Assembly: GCA_025210235.1 (NCBI GenBank)
Contig: JAOASG010000022.1
Coordinates: 1-64,000, forward strand
Direction: 5' to 3'
Length of the DNA: 64,000 nt
Source: Vallitalea sp.
GTDB taxonomy: Bacteria; Bacillota; Clostridia; Lachnospirales; Vallitaleaceae
Shown here: positions 17,350 through 27,024 of the stretch, piece by piece
Layout: the number at the start of each line of letters is the position of its first letter
Position numbering within the stretch: position 1 is the first letter of the stretch
The notes under the pieces: generated by a model
Seen by the model: only the letters and a program-made list of their open reading frames with translations
Told to the model about the DNA's origin: nothing
Database searches by the model: none
Program-made: the position numbers and the translations under genes

Positions 17350-17378
17350 TTGACAATAGAAATGAATAGTGATACTAT
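17350..17378 (+). promoter_or_regulatory. Promoter of the amylase gene
   Basis: TTGACA (17350-17355), a 17-bp spacer and TACTAT (17373-17378). The cre-type operator 25 bp downstream would lie just after the start of transcription. Confidence 0.65.
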
Positions 17379-17402
17379 AAAATTAGTTATTGGGTTATAA
17401 AT

Positions 17403-17416
17403 TGTAAACGGTTACA
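17403..17416 (+). promoter_or_regulatory. cre/LacI-family operator
   Basis: TGTAAACGGTTACA matches the cre consensus TGWAANCGNTNWCA at every position and is a near-perfect palindrome. It could bind CcpA or the LacI-type regulator encoded at 19563. Confidence 0.75.
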
Positions 17417-17454
17417 TTAATACGTCTTTTAATCGAAATAAAATTCTTTTTTAT

Positions 17455-17521
17455 AGGTGAAATTGCAAATTGCTTATGTAAAACGAATTCTAAATAGTAA
17501 TTCCTAGTTTTGCAATTACCT
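17455..17521. repeat. MITE-like repeat, truncated copy I
   Basis: About 67 bp remain, with a weak left end (AGGTGAAATTGCAAATTGC) and a well-kept right end CCTAGTTTTGCAATTACCT. The core is lost. It lies in the amylase leader. Confidence 0.5.
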
Positions 17522-17614
17522 AAAGAATTTTAACCATAATAAGGAGGGATGATTATTAAAAGTAATAAGGTACTAGATGTATAATTTTGATAAGAAAGGT
17601 GATGGTAAAAAGTT

Positions 17615-19441
17615 ATGAGAAAAAACTGGCTTTCGTTTGTTTTGGGTTTGACTTTAATTGTTTCGGTATTATTAGGGAATGGGTTTACAAGTAAGGCAGC
17701 AACGACATCATCAGTCATAGATAATAATGACATTGTTTACATGATTTTGACTGACCGATTTTATGATGGTGATACGTCAAATAATGGTACATTAGGTAAT
17801 GAGTATAGACCTGGTCAATTGAAATATACACAAGGTGGGGATTGGCAGGGAATTATTGATAAGATACAATACATAAAAAATTTAGGGGTTACAGCAATAT
17901 GGATATCACCACCTCAAAAGAATGAGCTATTAAGTAGGGACGGTAAAGAATCAGGTTATCATGGATATTTCACACATGACTTTAATAGTACAGATCCACA
18001 TTTTGGTAGCAAAGCAAAATTAAAGGAACTTGTAGATACTGCTCATGCTAATGGTATAAAAGTTATTCTTGATGCAGTACCTAATCATACGGCAGATTAT
18101 TTGAATGGAACTGCCACATCATATTATCCTTCATCATATAGTCCAGCTCCTCCATTTAATAATCCTAATTGGTATCATCATAATGGAAGTATTGCAGATT
18201 ATAATAATTATTGGGAGTTAGTAAACAAAGATATGGGTGGATTGGATGATATTAATCAATCTAATATTGATGCAAAAAATGCTATCAAGAGTGCATATAA
18301 GATGTGGATTGATGATATTGGATTTGACGGTGTTCGAGTAGATGCGGCAAGTTCAGTACCAAAACCTTTTTTGACAGAATTTCAATCTCATCTGGGGGTA
18401 CCTACTTTTGGAGAAATTTTCAATGGCAGCGTAGATTTTGTTAGTGATTTTCAAAATTATCAATGGGGTGCTCTTGATTTTCCTGTATTTTTTGCTGCAA
18501 GGGAAATATTTGCGCATGATGCAGGTTTTCAAAATTTAAAAGATATACTTGACCAGGATTATAAATATCAAGATCCAAAAAAATTAGTAACTTTCTTAGA
18601 TAATCATGACAGAGATAGATTTTTATGTCTAGCAGATGATAGTTATCAAAAATTAAGACTTGGAATGACATTTTTATTCACGCTAAGAGGAATTCCTGAT
18701 GTATATTATGGAACTGAACAAGCACATTTTGGAGGAGGAGTTCCAACAGAATATACAGGAATTGCTAACAAAGAAAATCGTGAAATGATGAGTTCTTTTG
18801 ATGAAAACAACATTAATTATAAGCATATTAAAAGACTTACAGATATAAGAAAAGAGTACGACGCATTAAGAAATGGAACTCAACGTGAGATGTGGTGCGA
18901 TCATTTTGTATATTCATATTCTAGAAGAAATGATACTACAGGTGATGAAGTGATAACAGTTATTAATAATGGCTTTGATAGTTCAACAAGAGCTATACCA
19001 CTTAGATCAGAAAGTACAATACCAGTAGGTACTGAATTAACAAATCTTTTAAATACTTCACAAAAAGTAACTGTTTGTTCTGGTGGAGTAACTGGAAAAC
19101 AAATAAATGTGAATGTAGCAGGGAAAGAAGGTATGATATTAGTACCAGGTACACCAGCAAGTTATACTCCGCCAACTCCTGTTGTTACTAAAATAAGAGT
19201 ACATTATAATGTTGGATGGGGAAATTATCTTCATGTAAGAGGCAATAACTATCCACTTAAGTGGGATAAGGGAAGAATAATGAGAAATATATCTTCTGAT
19301 GTATGGGAATTTGAAATGGAACGTATTCCACAAGGAGAAACGGTTCAATTTAAGCCACTTATTAATGATGGCACATGGTCAACAGGCAATAACTACACAG
19401 TTACAGGCGGACAAACAGTTGACATATATCCTAATTTTTAA
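17615..19441 (+). CDS. Secreted GH13 alpha-amylase with C-terminal starch-binding-like domain
   Basis: A 608-residue exported enzyme that hydrolyses starch outside the cell. Signal peptide about 1-29. The GH13 barrel spans about 35-420: ILTDRFYDGD start, DAVPNHTAD (region I), nucleophile D243 in GVRVDAA, acid/base E267 in FGEIFNG, and stabiliser D332 in LDNHDRDRF. Domain C follows. The last ~85 residues (HYNVGWGNYLHVRG ... W-x-F-E-M ... QFKPLINDG) form a beta-sandwich of the starch-binding kind. The barrel is close to cyclodextrin glucanotransferase-type amylases, so transglycosylation is possible. A cre-type operator precedes it. Confidence 0.92.
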   Translation: MRKNWLSFVLGLTLIVSVLLGNGFTSKAATTSSVIDNNDIVYMILTDRFYDGDTSNNGTLGNEYRPGQLKYTQGGDWQGIIDKIQYIKNLGVTAIWISPPQKNELLSRDGKESGYHGYFTHDFNSTDPHFGSKAKLKELVDTAHANGIKVILDAVPNHTADYLNGTATSYYPSSYSPAPPFNNPNWYHHNGSIADYNNYWELVNKDMGGLDDINQSNIDAKNAIKSAYKMWIDDIGFDGVRVDAASSVPKPFLTEFQSHLGVPTFGEIFNGSVDFVSDFQNYQWGALDFPVFFAAREIFAHDAGFQNLKDILDQDYKYQDPKKLVTFLDNHDRDRFLCLADDSYQKLRLGMTFLFTLRGIPDVYYGTEQAHFGGGVPTEYTGIANKENREMMSSFDENNINYKHIKRLTDIRKEYDALRNGTQREMWCDHFVYSYSRRNDTTGDEVITVINNGFDSSTRAIPLRSESTIPVGTELTNLLNTSQKVTVCSGGVTGKQINVNVAGKEGMILVPGTPASYTPPTPVVTKIRVHYNVGWGNYLHVRGNNYPLKWDKGRIMRNISSDVWEFEMERIPQGETVQFKPLINDGTWSTGNNYTVTGGQTVDIYPNF

Positions 19442-19492
19442 CAATAATTGATTTAAGTATTTAATTATATATTCCTGTAGCTAACGTAAACA

Positions 19493-19521
19493 TTGATTAT
19501 TGATTGAATCTAGTTTATAAT
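19493..19521 (+). promoter_or_regulatory. Promoter of the maltodextrin regulator operon
   Basis: TTGATT (19493-19498), a 17-bp spacer and a perfect TATAAT (19516-19521). A cre-type operator begins five bases after the -10. Confidence 0.75.
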
Positions 19522-19525
19522 ATGA

Positions 19526-19539
19526 TGTAAACGTTTTCA
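19526..19539 (+). promoter_or_regulatory. cre/LacI-family operator
   Basis: TGTAAACGTTTTCA matches the cre consensus TGWAANCGNTNWCA at every position and covers the expected transcription start. It suggests autoregulation and/or CcpA repression. Confidence 0.75.
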
Positions 19540-19562
19540 AAAATGAAAGTGAGTGAACAAAA

Positions 19563-20600
19563 ATGGGTGTTACAATAAAAGATGTTGCGAAGGCTACGGG
19601 AGTATCTACGGCAACAGTATCAAGAGTTATAAATAATAGTCCTCTTATATCTCCGAAAACAGAAGAAAAAGTTAAAAGAGCAATGAGGGAAATGAATTAT
19701 TTTCCAAGTAGTATGGCAAGAGGCTTTTCAAACCAAAACACATATAATATTGCTTTAATTGTTGATATGGATAATTATGATGCATTTGTTAATCCGTTTT
19801 TTTATAAAATACAATATGGAATAGAAAAAATAATATGTAAGCAAGGATATAATCTTATCATTGCTAATGAAAAGACTACTATTAATAGAGATACTGCGTT
19901 GAATCGTATTATTCGTGAAAAAAGAGCTGATGGTATAATATTTCCATCTTTTTTACTACGAAAGAACATAATTAAAAAGATGGAAGAAAAACAAATTCCT
20001 TATGTTGTAATAGGAGAGCCATTAAAAAAATTTAATGTCAACTGGGTAGATATTAACAATCAAATGGCTGGATATATAGCCACTAGTCATCTAATAAAAA
20101 ATAATTATAAACGAATTGCATTTGTTTCAGGTAATTTTAATGATCATTTTAACACAAAAAGATTTAATGGTTATTTAAAAGCTCTCAAAGAAAATAAAAT
20201 AGTATATGATGAGAGACTATTGATAAAAGATATTGTCGCAAAAAAAAGTGGTTATGATGTTGTTAATAATTATATGAAAATGGATAATCATCCTGATGCA
20301 TTTATATTTTCTAATAATATAGCTGCTTTTGGTGCTATGATGGCTATAAAAGAAAATGGATATAAAATACCTAAGGATATTGGTATTGTTAGTTTTGATA
20401 ATTTTTTAGTTGCTGAGCTTACACAGCCAGAAATGACTACAGTAGATATTGATGTTCTGGAATTAGGTATTCAAGCTGGATCAATGCTTGTAATGGAGAT
20501 AGATTCACCATCAACAACCAAGCATAATAGACTTTTATCAGTAAAATTAATAACCAGAGGATCAGCAGAAAGGAGTACAAGTAATTGGCATGATATATGA
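19563..20600 (+). CDS. LacI-family regulator of maltodextrin use
   Basis: A 345-residue repressor. The N-terminal HTH is classical (VTIKDVAKATGVSTATVSRVI, then N, with the hinge helix SSMARGFS), followed by a periplasmic-binding-protein-like sensor domain to the end. It sits in front of an intracellular GH13 enzyme and a sugar ABC importer, with 11 bp of overlap to the next gene. It should therefore respond to maltose or maltodextrins; the ligand is inferred. Two operators of LacI/cre type lie upstream of this gene and of the amylase. Confidence 0.9.
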   Translation: MGVTIKDVAKATGVSTATVSRVINNSPLISPKTEEKVKRAMREMNYFPSSMARGFSNQNTYNIALIVDMDNYDAFVNPFFYKIQYGIEKIICKQGYNLIIANEKTTINRDTALNRIIREKRADGIIFPSFLLRKNIIKKMEEKQIPYVVIGEPLKKFNVNWVDINNQMAGYIATSHLIKNNYKRIAFVSGNFNDHFNTKRFNGYLKALKENKIVYDERLLIKDIVAKKSGYDVVNNYMKMDNHPDAFIFSNNIAAFGAMMAIKENGYKIPKDIGIVSFDNFLVAELTQPEMTTVDIDVLELGIQAGSMLVMEIDSPSTTKHNRLLSVKLITRGSAERSTSNWHDI

Positions 20601-22404
20601 AGCAATAATTCATGAACAAACAAGGGATTATATATATCCTATTAATAAAAATCAATTAGCAATAAGAATTAGAACGAAAAGAGGTGATATAAAAAAATGC
20701 TTTTTAAATTATTGGAATAGACAAAAATCACATATTTCTAATAGAATACAAGTAGAAATGGTGTGTTATTCCAGAGATAAGAGGTTTGATTATTATGAAG
20801 TGATTATTGATACAGTAGAAACAAGTAAGTATATCAAGTACTTTTTTGAAATTAAAGATGAAAATGAAACTATATGGTTGCATTATTATGGAATATGTCA
20901 TTCGATTCCAGATGAGAGAGTATTCGAATATTTATATACTAATGATAGAGATTATTTAGTAATACCTAATTGGGTCAAAAATTCAGTTTTTTATCAAATA
21001 TTTCCAGAAAGATTCTATGATGGGGACATAAATAATAATCCTGATAATGCAGTTGTATGGGAAAGTGAACCTAATAGAGTGAATTTTATGGGAGGAGATA
21101 TAAAAGGAATATATGATAAGGTTGAATACCTAAAAGATTTAGGTATTAATGCTATATATCTTAATCCTATTTTTGAATCACCATCTAATCATAAGTATGA
21201 TACAGTTGATTATTTACAAGTTGATAATCATTTTGGAACAAAGAATGACTTAAAAAAACTCGTAGATATACTACACAGAAATAATATAAGAATAATACTT
21301 GATGGTGTTTTTAATCATTGTGGGTATTTCATGGCTCAATTTCAAGATGTTTTACAAAAAGGAAAAGAATCTATATATAATGAATGGTTTTATATAGATA
21401 GTTATCCTATTGATACTGAAATAGTCAATTATGAATGTGTGGGCTATTATAAATGGATGCCTAAACTAAGAGTAAGTCATCCAGAAGTTAAAGCATATAT
21501 ACTTAAGATTGCTAAGTATTGGATTGAAGAAATAGATATTGATGGATGGCGTCTTGACGTTGCGGATGAAGTAGATAATACCTTATGGTATCAATTTAGA
21601 GAAGTTGTTAAGTCTGTTAAGCCTGAGTGCTTTATTCTTGCAGAAACTTGGAGAGAAAATAGGAGTATGTTGAGAGGAGATCAGATGGATAGTGTAATGA
21701 ACTATTTATTCTATTATGCTGTGATTGACTTCTTTGCAAAAAATAGTATTGATAGCTTTGAGTTTGATGCTAGAATTAATCAATTTTTAGGGATTTATCC
21801 AAAACAGTCACATTATACTTTGTTTAATCTTATTGGAAGTCATGATACTATAAGGTTTTTGACGGCTTGTGGAGGAAATAAAAGTAAATTAAAACTTGCA
21901 GTTGCTTTTCAAATATGTTTTATAGGTATACCATCTATTTATTATGGGGATGAGATTGGTATGCAAGGAGAAAACGATCCAGGGTGCAGAGGTGCAATGG
22001 ATTGGAAAAGAATTGAAAAGGAGCAAGATTTACTTAAATGGTATAAACAACTTATCCATATCAGAAAATCTAAAAAAGCACTTGTTGAAGGTGTATTTAA
22101 AACAATTTATTGTAACGATAAAGATTCTGTATATGCTTTTGTAAGAGAAACAAGTGATGAGTGTGTTTATATTGTACTAAATAATGGAGAAATAATGGAA
22201 AATATAATTCTTCCTACGATTGAAACATCTAAACATATAGGTTATTTAGAAGATTTAATTACTGGGGAAAAGATTATGATTGGAAAACCAAGTGAAAAAC
22301 CTTGCTATAATGATGATATATACAGTTATACAGGCAGTATAGCATTAAGTATAGGATCATATGAAGTAAAGATATTATCTAAACAAAATGAAGATCAAGT
22401 TTAA
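20590..22404 (+). CDS. Cytoplasmic GH13 enzyme: neopullulanase/cyclomaltodextrinase type
   Basis: A 604-residue enzyme without signal peptide. An N-terminal beta domain of about 120 residues (CBM34-like) precedes the barrel that begins at VFYQIFPERFYDGD. Catalytic residues: D323 in DGWRLDVADE, E352 in LAETW, D419 in GSHDTIRF. The GWRLDVADEV and MGGDIKGI motifs are those of the neopullulanase/maltogenic amylase/cyclomaltodextrinase branch, which cleaves imported maltodextrins or cyclodextrins. AAAGGAG lies inside the end of the regulator gene, so the two are translationally close. Confidence 0.92.
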   Translation: MIYEAIIHEQTRDYIYPINKNQLAIRIRTKRGDIKKCFLNYWNRQKSHISNRIQVEMVCYSRDKRFDYYEVIIDTVETSKYIKYFFEIKDENETIWLHYYGICHSIPDERVFEYLYTNDRDYLVIPNWVKNSVFYQIFPERFYDGDINNNPDNAVVWESEPNRVNFMGGDIKGIYDKVEYLKDLGINAIYLNPIFESPSNHKYDTVDYLQVDNHFGTKNDLKKLVDILHRNNIRIILDGVFNHCGYFMAQFQDVLQKGKESIYNEWFYIDSYPIDTEIVNYECVGYYKWMPKLRVSHPEVKAYILKIAKYWIEEIDIDGWRLDVADEVDNTLWYQFREVVKSVKPECFILAETWRENRSMLRGDQMDSVMNYLFYYAVIDFFAKNSIDSFEFDARINQFLGIYPKQSHYTLFNLIGSHDTIRFLTACGGNKSKLKLAVAFQICFIGIPSIYYGDEIGMQGENDPGCRGAMDWKRIEKEQDLLKWYKQLIHIRKSKKALVEGVFKTIYCNDKDSVYAFVRETSDECVYIVLNNGEIMENIILPTIETSKHIGYLEDLITGEKIMIGKPSEKPCYNDDIYSYTGSIALSIGSYEVKILSKQNEDQV

Positions 22405-22446
22405 AACGAAAAAACACTAGAATATGAGGCATAATATAATAAAAAA

Positions 22447-22470
22447 TGTATCTTTTATATTAAAGATACA
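22447..22470 (+). other. Hairpin before the binding-protein gene
   Basis: TGTATCTTT pairs with AAAGATACA over 6 nt, ending just before the AGAGGAGGA ribosome site. It could protect the 5' end of a processed mRNA. Confidence 0.45.
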
Positions 22471-22487
22471 AAGAGGAGGAAGGAAAA

Positions 22488-23804
22488 ATGAAAAATAGTG
22501 TTTCAAAACTTATGATTTTAGTATTAAGCTTAATGTTATGCTTTCTAAGTGTTGGTTGTAGTAATAGTGATAAAATTTCTGATGCGGATTCAGAGAATAA
22601 GCAATTAGATAACAATAAAGAGAAGAATAATAAAGAAAAAATAAAATTAGTTTTTTGGCATCACTATAATGAACAATCTAATGAGAATAAAACTTTAATG
22701 AATATTATTATTCCTAAGTTTGAAAAGGAAAATCCAGGGGTTAAAATTGAAGCAGTTTCTCATGATTGGGCTGATTTACATAATAAGGCATTAGTAGCTG
22801 CAACTGCAAATAATTTGCCAGACGTTATGAGGGTAGATTCTGCATGGATTCCTGAATTTGTAGATGTTGGTATATTGCAACCACTTGATCAAAAATTTGA
22901 TGATTTTAATGATGTGAGAAAAGGGTTATTAGATGGACCAATGAATACTGCAAAAGTTGATGGACATTATTATGGACTTGGATTAAATACAAATACCAAA
23001 ATTATGTTCTATAATACAAAATTATTAACTGATAATGATGTGGAAATGCCTAAAACTCTTGATGATTTCTTTAAAGCAGCAGAAAAAGTATCTCAAAATA
23101 ATAACGGACAACCGATTTGGGGATATGGGGAGCCTGCATTGTCTGGTTGGAATATATTACCTCTTATATGGAGTAATGGTGGAGAAATATTAAATGAAGA
23201 TTGTACAATCGCAACAGGATTTCTAGACTCTGAGCTTAATATAGAGTTATTAGAAAAACTTGTTGAATTATATAAAAATGCTTATATGACAGGGTTTAAT
23301 AGTGGAGATATTCCAATGACAGATGGATTTGCACAAGGTAGATATGCAATGATTTTTGATGGACCTTGGAAATATGCAGAGTTACGAGGAGGACATTCTG
23401 ATTTTACTGATTATGCAACTACAACAATGCCAAAAGGTAAAGGCGGATCTATTCAGGTATTAGGTGGAGAAGATATTTCTATAACAAGTGAGGCAAATGT
23501 AGATTATGCATGGAAATTTGTTAAATTCATGACAAGTGAATTTGCTCAAGTAGAAATGGGCAAAGTAGGACAGATTCCTGTTAATAAAACAGCATTAAAT
23601 AATGAAGAAATCACTTCTATTAAAGATTTTACTGTATTCCTTGAAGCTATCAAATCTTCAAGACCAAGACCAGCTATTTCAGATTGGTCTAAGGTAGACC
23701 AATTAATCAATGATGCATTTACAGTTGCTATGATCGGGAACAAAAGTCCTGAAGAAGCATTAAAAGAAGCAGCTCAAGATATCGATAAACTTCTAGAAAA
23801 ATAG
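22488..23804 (+). CDS. Maltodextrin-type ABC importer, solute-binding lipoprotein
   Basis: A 438-residue lipoprotein. The lipobox is LSVGC (Cys about residue 24), followed by an Asn/Lys-rich linker. Residues 55-435 are a family 1 solute-binding protein: LVFWHHYNEQSNENKTL start, VDSAWIPEFVDVGILQPLD, MIFDGPWKYAELRG and GKVGQIPVNK. It captures sugars outside the membrane for the two permeases downstream. Maltodextrin is inferred from the flanking amylases and regulator. A strong AGAGGAGGA ribosome site precedes it. Confidence 0.92.
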   Translation: MKNSVSKLMILVLSLMLCFLSVGCSNSDKISDADSENKQLDNNKEKNNKEKIKLVFWHHYNEQSNENKTLMNIIIPKFEKENPGVKIEAVSHDWADLHNKALVAATANNLPDVMRVDSAWIPEFVDVGILQPLDQKFDDFNDVRKGLLDGPMNTAKVDGHYYGLGLNTNTKIMFYNTKLLTDNDVEMPKTLDDFFKAAEKVSQNNNGQPIWGYGEPALSGWNILPLIWSNGGEILNEDCTIATGFLDSELNIELLEKLVELYKNAYMTGFNSGDIPMTDGFAQGRYAMIFDGPWKYAELRGGHSDFTDYATTTMPKGKGGSIQVLGGEDISITSEANVDYAWKFVKFMTSEFAQVEMGKVGQIPVNKTALNNEEITSIKDFTVFLEAIKSSRPRPAISDWSKVDQLINDAFTVAMIGNKSPEEALKEAAQDIDKLLEK

Positions 23805-23851
23805 AAATTTTGCAAATTAGTATAAGAGTAATTTTAATCGAATAAATGCAT

Positions 23852-23887
23852 ATGGTGATTTATATATCAAGATATGTAAATCACCAT
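23852..23887 (+). other. Intercistronic hairpin between binding protein and permeases
   Basis: ATGGTGATTTA pairs perfectly with TAAATCACCAT over 14 nt. There is no T-run. Such hairpins between a solute-binding gene and its permease genes often stabilise the upstream mRNA, giving excess binding protein. Confidence 0.6.
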
Positions 23888-23902
23888 TTGAAAGGTGATT
23901 AT

Positions 23903-24808
23903 ATGCTTGAAAACAAAAAAATACATAAAAAACATAATTATTTGAGTAAAGATAGATTACAAATATGTATGCTGTTCTTACCAGGTTTAATTGTCTTTGC
24001 TCTATTTACTGTCTATCCAATTATCAAGTTATTCATTATGAGTTTTTACAATTATAAAATAGGTAAACTAGGACATTCAGTTTTTATTGGATTAGAGAAC
24101 TATATAAATGTATTTACAGATGAAATTAGTAGGTATGCTATTGTTAATACATTACTTTATGGTCTAATTACTGTTCCAGCTCAAATTATTATTGGCCTAC
24201 TTGTTGCGGTATTTATTAATAATATAAGTAAGGGTAGAGTTGCTTTTAGAACTTTATATTATTTACCTGTAATCACTTCTTGGGTCATCGTTTCAGTTCT
24301 ATTTAAATATATATTTCAAAATGAAGGTTATCTAAATTATTTATTGGTCAATGTTTTTTCACTTACTAATGAATCAATTAAATGGTTAGAAACACGTAGC
24401 GCCTCTCTATTTGTATTATCTATTATTGGAATATGGAAGGGTATTGGTTGGACCATGACTGTTTTTATTGCAGCGTTAACATCTGTACCCCATGAGTTAT
24501 ATGACTCTGCTAAAGTAGATGGATGTAATGGTGTGAAAAGATTCTTTTACATTACAATACCAAGTATTAAAAATACAATATTATTTAGTATTGTTATGCT
24601 AACAATAGGAGCTTTTAACACATTTACACCAGTAAAATTAATAACCAATGGCAAACCATTGCATCAAACAGAATTTGTATTAACATGGATGTATAAGAAT
24701 GCATTTGAATATAGAAATATGGGATTTGCTGCAGCATTATCTTTTCTAATAGCAACTATTGTAGCAATTATTACAATAATACAATTTAAATTATTTAAAG
24801 AGACATAG
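23903..24808 (+). CDS. Sugar ABC importer permease, MalF type
   Basis: A 301-residue inner-membrane permease with six hydrophobic helices. The EAA loop that docks the ATPase is ELYDSAKVDGCNGVKRFFYI. I start at the ATG at 23903, with AAAGGTGA just upstream; an upstream in-frame ATG lies inside the intercistronic hairpin. It forms the channel with the next gene. No ATPase gene is present in the cluster, so a shared MsmX/MalK-type ATPase encoded elsewhere must drive it, as is common in Firmicutes. Confidence 0.9.
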   Translation: MLENKKIHKKHNYLSKDRLQICMLFLPGLIVFALFTVYPIIKLFIMSFYNYKIGKLGHSVFIGLENYINVFTDEISRYAIVNTLLYGLITVPAQIIIGLLVAVFINNISKGRVAFRTLYYLPVITSWVIVSVLFKYIFQNEGYLNYLLVNVFSLTNESIKWLETRSASLFVLSIIGIWKGIGWTMTVFIAALTSVPHELYDSAKVDGCNGVKRFFYITIPSIKNTILFSIVMLTIGAFNTFTPVKLITNGKPLHQTEFVLTWMYKNAFEYRNMGFAAALSFLIATIVAIITIIQFKLFKET

Positions 24809-24818
24809 GAGGGATATA

Positions 24819-25661
24819 ATGAATACAAGTAAAATTTCAAAAGGGGTAATAACAGTATTGTTATTAATAGGAGCGGTATTTATGATGCTTCCTATGCTTT
24901 ATTTGATTAGCTATTCTTTAAGACCAAACAGTGATATGTATCAATATCCTCCTACTTTGTTTGTATCATTAAGAGATATTACAATTGAAAATTATAAATA
25001 TATATTGTCAGAGAATATTAATATCTTTATTTATTTTAAAAACAGTATATTTGTTGGAGTAATCTCTATGATTCTAGTAGCACTGATGGCAAGTTCGTTA
25101 GCATATGTATTGTCAAGATATACTTTTAAAGGAAAGAAATTTATCTTTTCGCTTATTATTGCAACAATGATTATTCCAGGACTTGGATTAATTATTCCAC
25201 AGTACCAGATAGCGGTAAAACTTAATATTATTAATAATTTGTTTGGGTTAATACCAGTTTATACAGCATGGATGCTTCCTTTTTCTACATTTATGATTAA
25301 GGGATTTGTTGATAATTTACCTAGGGAACTTGATGAAGCCGCTTACGTAGATGGAGCATCTACTATGTGTGTTTATTTCAGGATTATTTTTCCTTTGATG
25401 AAACCAGCAATTGCAGCTGTAAGTATATTTAATTTTCTTACTTCATGGGAAGAGTATGGATGGGCTCAAACCGTAATAAGCAGTGAAAAATTAAGAACAA
25501 TACCTATATATATTGCAGGTTTTTTTGGACGAAATAATTTTACACAATTTGGATATGTTTTTGCAGTATCTTTTCTTTCGTTAATTCCAATTTTAGTAAT
25601 TTTTATAAGTTTTCAAAAATATTTTATAACGGGACTGACAACAGGAGGATTAAAAGGCTAA
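24819..25661 (+). CDS. Sugar ABC importer permease, MalG type
   Basis: A 280-residue permease with six hydrophobic helices and the EAA loop ELDEAAYVDGASTMCVYFRI. The long extracytoplasmic stretch after helix 1 and the C-terminal QKYFITGLTTGGLKG are typical of MalG. It lies 10 bases behind its partner with AGGAGGG upstream and is the last gene of the maltodextrin cluster. Confidence 0.9.
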   Translation: MNTSKISKGVITVLLLIGAVFMMLPMLYLISYSLRPNSDMYQYPPTLFVSLRDITIENYKYILSENINIFIYFKNSIFVGVISMILVALMASSLAYVLSRYTFKGKKFIFSLIIATMIIPGLGLIIPQYQIAVKLNIINNLFGLIPVYTAWMLPFSTFMIKGFVDNLPRELDEAAYVDGASTMCVYFRIIFPLMKPAIAAVSIFNFLTSWEEYGWAQTVISSEKLRTIPIYIAGFFGRNNFTQFGYVFAVSFLSLIPILVIFISFQKYFITGLTTGGLKG

Positions 25662-25776
25662 GTTTCCTATAAGGTAAAGTCTTAATATATCTCATTTACA
25701 ATATAAAATTTAATTGATATAATTAATCTGTTAAAGATTTCCACGATGCAAATAAATAATTTATAGGGGATATTAT

Positions 25777-27024
25777 ATGAATAATATTGGTATTAAAAGA
25801 ATTATTGAGAATGAGAGTATTGATATATTGATGCAAGTTATTCTATCACCTCATGAAGATTTTGCTGTTGGGATAGAAGCGTTTGCAAGAGGTATTGACC
25901 CTAATAATAATAAATTAGTTAATCCAAATGAATTGTTTGAACAGGCTAAAGAAGAAGAACTGACTGTTGAACTAGATAAACTATGTGTAAAAAAAGCTTT
26001 GCAAGAATTTACACAAATATATATTAAAAACAAAAGTACAATATTATTTATTAACATTACAGATAGTTTTATATCTTATTCAATTAAATATGATTATTTA
26101 ATTGAGTGCGCTGATAAATACGGTATTCCTTATCAAAATATAGCTATTGATCTTAGTAATTTTGATTTGTATTCAGTAGAAGAAGTAGAGATGTTTATAG
26201 ATAAATATAGAGCCAAAGGTTTTTACATGAGTATTGATGATATCGGTCAAGATTATTTTAATCTAGATAAATTATTACTAGTTAATCCTGATATTATAAA
26301 AATTAACAACTTTTTATTAAATAAATTGCCAAGTAAGCAATATAAAAATTATTTATTAAAATTTATTTCAATTATTGCTCATGAAATGGGAATGGTTGTA
26401 GTAGCTAAAGGAATAGAAAATGAAAAAGACCTTGAGTCATCAGTACAGGTAGGTGCACAATTTGTTCAAGGTTTTTTTATATCAAAGCCTAGTAAATTAT
26501 CATATGAAGAAATAGATGGAATAATTAATAGTTTTAAAAATAAGGAAAAAGTAAAAAAGTATTTTTGCAGAAAAGAATCAAATAGTAATAGAAGTGTTAT
26601 AACAAAACTAATTAATTTTATAGATAAAATAAAAGGGAAAATAGATGGTTTTTGCCTTGGGTGCGAGGACGAGACTTTTAAAAAAATATTTAATGAATAT
26701 TCTTTTATTGAAAATTGTTGGATATTAGACATGAATGGTATTCAAATAAGCGATTCTTATATTAATAAAGAGAATTTTTTAACTAGAAATTCTTCTATAT
26801 TTAACATTTCTAAAAAAAATATGGATTATTCTAAAAAGGATATTTATGATAGATTAGTAAATACAATTTTAGATGTCTGGGTGACAAAACCTTTTCACTC
26901 CTTATTAACCAATAATATTTGTTTAGGTGTATCCAAATACATAGTAGATTCAAAAGGTAAAACATTTATATTATGTCTAAATGTTAATAGGGATATGTTT
27001 TCAAGGGATGCAGGTAATATATAA
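25777..27024 (+). CDS. Degenerate EAL-domain protein (YkuI-like)
   Basis: A 415-residue protein: an EAL domain at about 10-245 and a C-terminal PAS/Cache-like sensor domain at about 285-412. EAL proteins cleave c-di-GMP. Here the signature is EAFAR, the N (LFINIT), D-D (SIDDIGQ), K (IIKIN) and late Q (GAQFVQGF) survive, but the metal-binding IELTE reads IDLSN and the AEG(V/I)E motif reads AKGIE. I infer loss of hydrolysis and retention of ligand binding. The domain order resembles Bacillus YkuI. It is monocistronic, with GGGGA upstream of the ATG. Confidence 0.75.
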   Translation: MNNIGIKRIIENESIDILMQVILSPHEDFAVGIEAFARGIDPNNNKLVNPNELFEQAKEEELTVELDKLCVKKALQEFTQIYIKNKSTILFINITDSFISYSIKYDYLIECADKYGIPYQNIAIDLSNFDLYSVEEVEMFIDKYRAKGFYMSIDDIGQDYFNLDKLLLVNPDIIKINNFLLNKLPSKQYKNYLLKFISIIAHEMGMVVVAKGIENEKDLESSVQVGAQFVQGFFISKPSKLSYEEIDGIINSFKNKEKVKKYFCRKESNSNRSVITKLINFIDKIKGKIDGFCLGCEDETFKKIFNEYSFIENCWILDMNGIQISDSYINKENFLTRNSSIFNISKKNMDYSKKDIYDRLVNTILDVWVTKPFHSLLTNNICLGVSKYIVDSKGKTFILCLNVNRDMFSRDAGNI

